From Rudaea sp. (GTDB lineage: Bacteria; Pseudomonadota; Gammaproteobacteria; Xanthomonadales; Rhodanobacteraceae), in contig JAICYA010000180.1 of NCBI GenBank assembly GCA_025934455.1, positions 1 to 5,053 on the forward strand: a DNA stretch of 5,053 nucleotides, read 5' to 3'. Positions within the stretch are counted from its first letter, which is position 1; the number at the start of each line of letters is the position of its first letter. The notes under the pieces are model-generated. The model was not told where the DNA came from. It ran no database searches and saw nothing but the letters and a program-made list of their open reading frames with translations. The position numbers and the translations under genes were made by a program. Shown piece after piece: positions 1 to 4,983 of the stretch.

Positions 1-675
1 GTGCGCGAATTGGCGAAAGCCTGCCGCGCGAGTGGAATCCCGTTGCTCGTGGACGGTTCTCAGGCCGCGCCGCACATGCCCATCGACGTGCAGTCGCTGG
101 GCTGCGATTTCTACGTGCTGACCGGACACAAGCTGTTCGGTCCGACCGGCACCGGCATGTTGTGGGCGCGCAAGGAACACCTTGCCGCGATGCCGCCGTT
201 CTTCGGCGGCGGTGAGATGATCCGCGAAGTGCGTATCGAGAAAACCACCTTCGCCGATCCGCCGCACAAGTTCGAAGCGGGCACGCCGAACATCGCCGGC
301 GTCGTCGGCCTTGGCGCCGCATTGGATTACGTCGAATCCGTCGGCCGGGAGCGCATCGCTGCCTACGAGCAGGATTTGCTCGGCTACGCCACCGCCGCGC
401 TGAAATCCGTGCCGGGCCTGCGCCTGTTCGGCGAGGCGCCGCACAAGGCGGCGGTGTTGTCGTTCCTGATCGACGGCGCGCATGCGCACGATCTCGCCAC
501 CTTGCTCGACCACGAAGGCGTGGCGGTGCGCTCGGGCCATCACTGCGCGCATCCGCTGATGCAATTCTTCGGCGTGCCGGCGACGCTGCGCGCTTCGTTG
601 TCGTTCTACAACACGCGCGCCGAGGTCGACGCCTTCGTCGACGCGATCGCGCGCGTGCGCAAGATGCTGGGATGA
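1..675 (+). CDS. sufS: SufS cysteine desulfurase, C-terminal half (5'-truncated by window edge)
   Basis: PLP-dependent cysteine desulfurase of the SUF pathway. It takes sulfur from L-cysteine as an enzyme persulfide, releasing alanine, and supplies it for Fe-S cluster assembly in the cytoplasm. The visible 224 residues include the PLP-contacting DGSQ (residues 18-21), the Schiff-base lysine in TGHKLFGPTG (K44), the substrate-site FEAGTPN (91-97), the catalytic cysteine in RSGHHCAHP (C182) and the TLRAS arginine (R197). The Lys-Cys spacing is 138 and the Cys-to-end distance 42, the same as I recall for E. coli SufS (K226, C364, 406 aa). About 180 N-terminal residues therefore lie upstream of the window, and the GTG at base 1 is almost certainly an internal valine codon. 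The short loop around the catalytic Cys fits the SufS/group II type rather than IscS. It is followed 5 bases later by an acetyltransferase gene, and sufB/C/D presumably lie upstream. Identification is firm; the true start cannot be seen. Confidence 0.95.
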   Translation: MRELAKACRASGIPLLVDGSQAAPHMPIDVQSLGCDFYVLTGHKLFGPTGTGMLWARKEHLAAMPPFFGGGEMIREVRIEKTTFADPPHKFEAGTPNIAGVVGLGAALDYVESVGRERIAAYEQDLLGYATAALKSVPGLRLFGEAPHKAAVLSFLIDGAHAHDLATLLDHEGVAVRSGHHCAHPLMQFFGVPATLRASLSFYNTRAEVDAFVDAIARVRKMLG

Positions 676-680
676 TGTAG

Positions 681-1232
681 ATGGGATTGACGGAATTGGA
701 CTTGAACGCAACGCCGCTCGCGTTCCGTGCTGCAGGCGCGGCGGATATCCCCGCCATCGTGGCCCTGGTCGAATCCGCCTATCGCGGCGATTCGAGTCGT
801 GCCGGCTGGACGACCGAGGCGGACCTGCTCGACGGCCAGCGCGTGGATGCGGCGGGCGTCGCGGAAGTCGTCGCCAGGCCCGATAGCCGCGTGCTGCTTG
901 GCGAATCCGGCGGAAACCTGCGCGTGTGCTGCCACATCGAAAGGCAGGGGGAAACCTGCTATTTCGGCATGTTCGCGGTCGATCCAACGCAACAAGGCGG
1001 CGGCATCGGCAAGCAAACCCTGAGCGAAGCCGAGTACGTCGCCCGCGCTGAGTGGAAATGTGGAAAAATGGAAATGACGGTGATTTCCTTGCGCGACGAC
1101 CTGATCGCGTGGTACGCGCGCCGCGGTTATCGGCGCACCGGCAAGTTCAAGCCCTTTCCCTACGGCGACGAGCGCTTCGGGATGCCCAAGCGGGACGACT
1201 TGCGTTTCGAGTTCCTGGAGAAGCAGTTGTGA
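681..1232 (+). CDS. GNAT-family N-acetyltransferase in suf operon
   Basis: A 183-residue single-domain GNAT protein, expected to move an acetyl group from acetyl-CoA to an amine; its substrate is unknown. The N-terminal strand and helix (FRAAGAADIPAIVALVESAY, 15-34) are typical of the fold. The acetyl-CoA pyrophosphate-binding motif A is MFAVDPTQQGGGIGK (97-111), with the Q-x-x-G-x-G signature at Q105/G108/G110. Motif B is LIAWYARRGYRRTG (141-154), where Tyr145 is in the usual position for the general acid. The ATG lies 5 bases after the sufS stop, with a weak GGGA (669-672) 8 bases upstream, so it is probably co-transcribed with suf. The stop codon overlaps the GTG start of the next gene by 4 bases. 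A GNAT between sufS and a Rieske ferredoxin suggests a link to Fe-S metabolism, but the sequence does not show what it acetylates. Family assignment is confident; the function is open. Confidence 0.9.
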   Translation: MGLTELDLNATPLAFRAAGAADIPAIVALVESAYRGDSSRAGWTTEADLLDGQRVDAAGVAEVVARPDSRVLLGESGGNLRVCCHIERQGETCYFGMFAVDPTQQGGGIGKQTLSEAEYVARAEWKCGKMEMTVISLRDDLIAWYARRGYRRTGKFKPFPYGDERFGMPKRDDLRFEFLEKQL

Positions 1233-1564
1233 GCGCGGATGCCGTCGGGAATTGGGTTCGCGTCTGTGCCATGCCCGAGTTGCTGCCGGGCGAATACAAG
1301 GTCGTCTACGACGGCGATGTGCCGATCGCGGTGTTCAACATCGACGGCGAGTTGTACGCGATCGAAGACGTGTGCACGCACGACGGCGGCGAGCTGACCG
1401 GCGGCGAACTGCGCGGCTTCGAGATCGAATGCCCGCGCCATGGCGCGAAGTTCGACGTGCGCAGCGGCGCGGTGCTGTGCCCCCCGGCCTACGAGCCGAC
1501 CGCGAAATTTCCGGTGAAGGTCGAAGACGGCAGCGTCTTCACCCGCGACGACCGCTGGGATTGA
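1229..1564 (+). CDS. Rieske [2Fe-2S] ferredoxin (non-heme iron oxygenase ferredoxin-subunit type)
   Basis: A small soluble Rieske protein of 111 residues. The cluster ligands are visible as C49-T-H51 and C68-P-R-H71-G, the CxH...CxxH pattern that binds a [2Fe-2S] cluster with two Cys and two His. The length and all-beta layout match the ferredoxin components of ring-hydroxylating dioxygenases, but no oxygenase or reductase gene is nearby. A role in SUF-linked electron transfer is therefore more likely than aromatic degradation. The start chosen is GTG at 1229, which forms a GTGA overlap with the acetyltransferase stop and has GGAG (1217-1220) 8 bases upstream. The frame is open further upstream to an ATG at 1052, but that extension lies inside the GNAT gene, is arginine-rich and has no Rieske similarity, so it is rejected. 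There is no signal peptide, so it is cytoplasmic. It is the last gene of the suf cluster here. Confidence 0.92.
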   Translation: MSADAVGNWVRVCAMPELLPGEYKVVYDGDVPIAVFNIDGELYAIEDVCTHDGGELTGGELRGFEIECPRHGAKFDVRSGAVLCPPAYEPTAKFPVKVEDGSVFTRDDRWD

Positions 1565-1593
1565 TTGATCCGATCGTCAGCCCAATGAGGCGA

Positions 1594-1622
1594 TTGACAT
1601 TCGCATTGATGTAAGTGAGAAT
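1594..1622 (+). promoter_or_regulatory. Predicted sigma-70 promoter for the porin operon
   Basis: A perfect TTGACA -35 hexamer (1594-1599) is followed after exactly 17 bases by GAGAAT (1617-1622), a 4-of-6 match to TATAAT that keeps the conserved A and the final T. Transcription would begin near 1629, giving a leader of about 40 bases. The -10 lies within the Fur-like operator, the usual arrangement for an iron-repressed promoter. It occupies the only intergenic gap in the window, directly upstream of the porin start. This is a consensus match only and has not been tested. Confidence 0.6.
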
Positions 1623-1632
1623 CGTTCGCATT
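1614..1632 (+). promoter_or_regulatory. Fur-box-like operator
   Basis: The 19-base segment AGTGAGAATCGTTCGCATT matches the form AATGAGAATCATTCTCATT, as I recall it for Fur sites in pseudomonads and relatives, at 16 of 19 positions. It is an imperfect palindrome centred on 1623 (GAA/TTC core, outer TG/CA and AxT arms). Against the 7-1-7 model TGATAATnATTATCA it scores 10 of 14. It covers the predicted -10, so Fe-bound Fur would block RNA polymerase and the porin operon would be induced by iron starvation. Other Fur-family regulators (Zur, Mur) cannot be excluded from sequence alone. Confidence 0.6.
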
Positions 1633-1655
1633 ACGGAATCCTCCGAATCTTGATC

Positions 1656-1660
1656 AGGAG
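1656..1660 (+). promoter_or_regulatory. Ribosome binding site of the porin gene
   Basis: AGGAG, a strong Shine-Dalgarno match, lies 8 bases before the ATG at 1669. It fixes that ATG as the start. It is the clearest ribosome binding site in the four-gene operon; the downstream genes appear to rely on translational coupling. Confidence 0.8.
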
Positions 1661-1668
1661 TACCTTGA

Positions 1669-3048
1669 ATGCGAACGTTTCTTGCCGGACTGGCATTGGC
1701 CGGCGGTTTTGCCATGCAGTCCATTCCCGCGCATGCCAACGACGCGGCGCTCAAATCCGAAGTCGAGGCGCTGCGTACCGAGGTGGCCGCGCTCAAGGCC
1801 GAAGTCGAGCAGATGCGCGCCGCGCCGACGCAGAAGGCCGGGACTGTGAGTGCCGCAGCAACCCCGCCCGCACTGCAGCCGGGTTCTGTCGCCGTGGCGA
1901 ATGCCGTGCCCGTCACTCCGAATTCCGGCACGACATCGCCCAATCCCGGCAATGCGGTGGGTGAAGGCACCACGTTGTGGGGCTACGGACAGCTAGACTA
2001 CAACCGGCCCACGGCGCGTTCGGCCGATGCGCAGTTCGACCTCAGCCGTGCGGTGATCGGCTTTACCCATGCCTTCGACGAATCCACGCGCATCTACGGC
2101 GAACTGGAGTGGGAACACGCCATCGCCTCAGCGGAGGATGCCGGCGAATCCGAGGTCGAGCAGCTGTACATCGAGCACGCGCTGGCGCCGAGCTACGGCG
2201 TGCGCGCCGGCCTGATGGTGGTGCCGATCGGATTGCTCAACGAGCACCACGAGCCGACCCAGTTCTACGGCGTGGAACGCAATTTCGTCGAACAGGCGAT
2301 CATTCCCAGTACCTGGCGCGAGGGCGGCATCGCCGGTTACGGCAACACGGATTCGGGCTGGCAATGGGACATCGGCCTGGTTACCAGCCCGAACCTGGGC
2401 AAATGGGATCCGACCTCCGACGAGGGCCGCGCCTCGCCGCTCGGCAGCATCCACCAGGAACTGCAACTGGCCAAGGCGCACGATGTCTCGCTGTGGGGCC
2501 GGCTCAACTGGCTCGGCGTGCCCGGACTCAACGTCGGCGCGGCGTTCTTCGCCGGCAAGATCGGCCAGGACACGAGCAGGCAGTTCGATGGCGACGCGAA
2601 TTTCCGGGCGGACAAAGCACGTCTGTTGCTGGGCGAAGCGCACGCGCGCTGGCAATCCGGCCCCTGGGATTTTGCGGCATTGTATACACGCGGCACGATC
2701 AGCGACACGCAGGATCTGAATCTGAGCTTCATCGGCCAGCCGACGCCGGTGCCAAAATCGTTCTGGGGCGGCTATGCGCAAGGCGCGTGGCGCGCACTGG
2801 AATGGAATCGCTCGAGCCTGGTGCCGTTCCTGCGCTACGAGGAATTCAACACCGGCGCAGCGTATGCCGCGCAGCCGCAAGGATTGGGCACGCCGGCATT
2901 GCCGACGCAGCGCGTGTGGACGGCCGGCGTGAACTACTACCTGAATCCGAATGTGGTGTTCAAGATCGATTACCAGAATTTCCGCTACGATGATGTCTTG
3001 CTGAATTACGGCAACCGCTTCGACTTGGGCATCGGGTATCAATTCTGA
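1669..3048 (+). CDS. Outer-membrane beta-barrel porin with N-terminal coiled coil (phosphate-selective porin O/P-like)
   Basis: A 459-residue secreted outer-membrane protein. A Sec signal peptide (residues 1-23) ends in AHA before N24. Three heptads follow, with hydrophobic a/d positions L28, V32, L35, V39, L42, V46 and M49, which could form a short trimeric coiled coil. A Pro/Ala/Ser/Thr-rich linker (about 51-98) leads to the barrel from about residue 102 (LWGYGQLDYN). The barrel consists of alternating amphipathic strands and ends in ...DLGIGYQF, with the terminal Phe recognised by the BAM machinery. The segment around 200-222 (YGVERNFVEQ, IIPSTWREGG) resembles porins annotated as O/P-type or uncharacterised in related bacteria. 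The substrate is unknown. As the first gene after a Fur-like operator and ahead of flavin-redox genes, it may admit an iron or other metal complex; that is inference. Porin class is confident, the subfamily less so. Confidence 0.85.
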   Translation: MRTFLAGLALAGGFAMQSIPAHANDAALKSEVEALRTEVAALKAEVEQMRAAPTQKAGTVSAAATPPALQPGSVAVANAVPVTPNSGTTSPNPGNAVGEGTTLWGYGQLDYNRPTARSADAQFDLSRAVIGFTHAFDESTRIYGELEWEHAIASAEDAGESEVEQLYIEHALAPSYGVRAGLMVVPIGLLNEHHEPTQFYGVERNFVEQAIIPSTWREGGIAGYGNTDSGWQWDIGLVTSPNLGKWDPTSDEGRASPLGSIHQELQLAKAHDVSLWGRLNWLGVPGLNVGAAFFAGKIGQDTSRQFDGDANFRADKARLLLGEAHARWQSGPWDFAALYTRGTISDTQDLNLSFIGQPTPVPKSFWGGYAQGAWRALEWNRSSLVPFLRYEEFNTGAAYAAQPQGLGTPALPTQRVWTAGVNYYLNPNVVFKIDYQNFRYDDVLLNYGNRFDLGIGYQF

Positions 3049-3050
3049 CC

Positions 3051-3572
3051 ATGCAGGTGCGCTGGCTACTTTCTGCAGGCGTCGGCGCGACGGTGGTCGC
3101 GCAGGCCGCCTACGCCGTGCAGTACATGACGGTGGAGCAGGCGCAAGAGGCCGCATTCGCGCAAGGATCGCGCTTCGTGCCGGTCGCGGCGACCATCGAC
3201 ACGTCCGCGCTCGGCGCACCTTCCGGATGGATGCCACTCGTCTGGCGCGTGCAGCGCGACGCGGAAACGATCGGCTGGTTTTTCGAGGACGCGGTGATCG
3301 GCAAGAGCGAGCTCATCACCTATGCGCTCGCGCTCGATGCGTCCGGCAAGGTGACCTCGCTCGAAGTACTCGAATACCGCGAATCGCACGGTGGCGAAGT
3401 GCGCCTGGCCGGCTGGCGCAACCAGTTCACCGGCAAGACCGCCGCCGATGCGGTCGCGCTCGACCGCGACATCCGCAACATCTCCGGTGCAACGCTGTCG
3501 TGCCGGCACCTGACCGAAGGCGTGCATCGGCTGCTGCAACTCTACACCCACGTTCTGGCGGCCAAGCCATGA
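3051..3572 (+). CDS. Exported FMN-binding domain protein (target of covalent flavinylation)
   Basis: A 173-residue protein with an N-terminal Sec-type signal peptide (about 1-22, MQVRWLLSAGVGA... ending near AYA), so the mature protein should be periplasmic. The C-terminal half (about 70-165) resembles the FMN_bind domain of NqrC/RnfG. ISGATLS (144-150) contains the SGAT motif, in which T148 is the expected phosphoester attachment site for FMN. The Asp usually three residues before the Ser is Arg142 here, with D140 nearby. The only cysteine is C151, just after the motif. The ATG lies 2 bases after the porin stop with no good Shine-Dalgarno, implying coupling. The stop overlaps the next gene as ATGA, and that gene encodes the FMN transferase. 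The expected role is a one- or two-electron carrier on the periplasmic side of the membrane. The electron acceptor is not shown by the sequence. Confidence 0.88.
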   Translation: MQVRWLLSAGVGATVVAQAAYAVQYMTVEQAQEAAFAQGSRFVPVAATIDTSALGAPSGWMPLVWRVQRDAETIGWFFEDAVIGKSELITYALALDASGKVTSLEVLEYRESHGGEVRLAGWRNQFTGKTAADAVALDRDIRNISGATLSCRHLTEGVHRLLQLYTHVLAAKP

Positions 3573-4402
3573 GCAGCGTGCGCCGCACGCGTCCCTGGCT
3601 CGGCACCCTCGTCGATATCCGCGTCGACGGCATGGAATCGACATCCGCGTTGCGCGCGATCGATGCCGCCTTCGCCGAAGTCGCCATGGTGCACCGGCTG
3701 ATGAGTTTTCACAGCGACGACAGCGATCTCGCGCGCCTGCGTAACGCGCGCGCGGGCACATGCGTGCGCGTGAACGCACGCACCGGCGAGGTACTGGACT
3801 GTGCGTTGCGCGTCGCGGCCGCATCGGACGGTGCGTTCGATCCCACCGTGGCGGCGGCACAGGTCGCGCGCGGCACCTTGCCGGTTCCGCGTTCTACGTT
3901 CGTGCCGGATGCCGATGCAAGCTGGCGCGACATCGAATTGCCGGGCGGCGAACGCGTGCGCCTGCGCCGGCCGTTGTGGATCGACCTCGGCGGCATCGCA
4001 AAAGGCTATGCGGTGGATCGCGCCATCGAGGTGTTGCGCGCGCATGGCGCGATCGATGCGTGCGTGAATGCCGGCGGTGAACTGCGCGTGGCCGGCGCGC
4101 TCTGCGAACGCGTGCATGTGTCCTGCCCTGATGGACGCATCGTCCCCGCGCTGGAATTGAGCGACGGCGCAGTGGCGACGAGCAGCTCCGGGAACAATCA
4201 TTTGCATGGTGCGTCGCGTCTGGCCGCGGAAGCGGAAATCACCGTCAGCGTCGTTGCCGCGCGCTGCATCGTCGCGGATGCGTTGACCAAGGTCGTGCTC
4301 GCCGGTGGAGACATGGCGCCTTCCGTGCTCGCCGCTTTCGGCGCACAGGCATGGACGCATCGGATTGCGCACGGTTGGCGCAAACTGGATCGCGCCGCGT
4401 GA
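3569..4402 (+). CDS. apbE: ApbE-family FAD:protein FMN transferase
   Basis: ApbE cleaves FAD and attaches FMN to a Thr/Ser of a flavoprotein, with Mg2+. The 277 residues show PWLGTLVDI at the N-terminus (the MGT-type motif, 9-17), RLMSFHSDDSDL (43-54), FDPTV (90-94), the hallmark DLGGIAKGYAVD (139-150), VNAGGELRVAG (166-176), VATSSSG (202-208) and the metal-site DALTK (237-241). The start is the ATG at 3569, overlapping the FMN-binding gene's stop (ATGA); the frame is open to 3227, but that part is a shadow of the upstream gene. Two oddities stand out. There is no signal peptide or lipobox, although the neighbouring acceptor is exported and most Gram-negative ApbE proteins are periplasmic. 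The usual H-x-x-D-P-x-T-G motif is replaced by NHLHGASRLA (210-219). Its natural substrate is very likely the product of 3051-3572. The family is certain; activity and location are uncertain. Confidence 0.92.
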   Translation: MSSVRRTRPWLGTLVDIRVDGMESTSALRAIDAAFAEVAMVHRLMSFHSDDSDLARLRNARAGTCVRVNARTGEVLDCALRVAAASDGAFDPTVAAAQVARGTLPVPRSTFVPDADASWRDIELPGGERVRLRRPLWIDLGGIAKGYAVDRAIEVLRAHGAIDACVNAGGELRVAGALCERVHVSCPDGRIVPALELSDGAVATSSSGNNHLHGASRLAAEAEITVSVVAARCIVADALTKVVLAGGDMAPSVLAAFGAQAWTHRIAHGWRKLDRAA

Positions 4403-4983
4403 AACGCGCACGACGCAAGACCATGCGCAGCCGTGGCCACTTTTCGCGGCGGCAGAAGTTCGTCATCTACGGCGCTCTCGGCCTGCTTTGGGGCAGCGGC
4501 ATGCTATGGCTGGTGTTCCACTATTTCCTGCAGCAGCGCGGGCCTTTCGGGAACATGCCGAATCCGGCCGAGCGCTGGCTGATCGCGATTCATGGCGCGA
4601 GCGCGTTCGTGACGCTGTGGCTCGGCGGCTGGCTTTGGCACGCGCACGTCGCGCCGTGGTGGCGCAACGGCCAGCGCCGCCGCAGCGGCATGTTTCTGAT
4701 TGCCTTGGGCGGCGTGCTGATCGTCAGCGGCTATGCGCTGTATTACGCCAACGACGATGCGCTTCGTCGCGTTGCCTCGACCACGCACTGGTTGCTTGGC
4801 CTGCTGTTCGCGTTGCCGCTTTTGGTGCACGCCATGCGCAGCGGACGCTATCGCGCGCTGCAACGAACTTCAGTGCTGCAGGAACCTCACCAGCACCACC
4901 TCGCCGCCGCCATCGAGGACGGCACGCTCGCCCGTCGCATTCGGCAGCAACACGATAGCCTCTCCAGTCTCGATGATCGCTGA
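4399..4983 (+). CDS. Four-helix His-rich inner-membrane protein, putative b-type cytochrome (DUF4405-like)
   Basis: A 194-residue protein with a basic N-terminus (MKRARRKTMRSRG) and four predicted membrane helices at about 21-44, 62-82, 97-117 and 127-146. Histidines lie in or at the ends of helices: H41, H65, H81, H83, H130 and H144. This pattern suits one or two b-type hemes and resembles DUF4405-like and other small cytochrome families encoded beside ApbE and FMN_bind genes. It would move electrons from the quinone pool or a cytoplasmic donor to the flavinylated periplasmic partner. The GTG at 4399 is preferred because it makes a GTGA overlap with the apbE stop, as the Rieske gene does with its neighbour; ATG at 4423 (8 residues shorter) is an alternative. 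Residues 158-194 are polar, follow the last helix and overlap a minus-strand coding region by 114 bases. Membrane topology is clear; heme binding and family are inference. Confidence 0.75.
   Translation: MKRARRKTMRSRGHFSRRQKFVIYGALGLLWGSGMLWLVFHYFLQQRGPFGNMPNPAERWLIAIHGASAFVTLWLGGWLWHAHVAPWWRNGQRRRSGMFLIALGGVLIVSGYALYYANDDALRRVASTTHWLLGLLFALPLLVHAMRSGRYRALQRTSVLQEPHQHHLAAAIEDGTLARRIRQQHDSLSSLDDR

Noticed and set aside
606..1016. Minus-strand frame across the sufS/acetyltransferase junction
   Set aside because: It has no recognisable motifs and is antisense to two well-supported genes.
1052..1228. N-terminal extension of the Rieske protein
   Set aside because: The stretch is an out-of-frame reading of the acetyltransferase gene. 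The GTG at 1229 has a good ribosome binding site and gives the normal length for a Rieske ferredoxin.
1556..1593. Possible terminator after the Rieske gene
   Set aside because: Only a 4-base TGGG/CCCA pairing and the self-complementary CGATCG were seen, with no stable stem or T-run. Suf transcription may read through into the porin promoter region.
1634..1660. Small leader hairpins (CGGA/TCCG at 1634-1645; CTCC pairing with GGAG of the ribosome binding site)
   Set aside because: The stems are only 4 base pairs, too weak to claim a riboswitch or translational control element.
1977..2993. 338-codon + strand frame inside the porin gene
   Set aside because: The translation is dominated by Arg, Ala and Gly in the pattern of an out-of-frame shadow, and no domain is visible.
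2128..3237. Long minus-strand open frame of 369 codons opposite the porin gene
   Set aside because: It is Arg/Ala-rich with no recognisable domain, and lies antisense to a porin with signal peptide, barrel strands and a proper ribosome binding site. Long antisense frames are common in GC-rich genes.
3542..4411. Minus-strand frame of 289 codons opposite apbE
   Set aside because: Low-complexity Arg/Ala/His composition, no family features, and fully covered by a clear ApbE gene.
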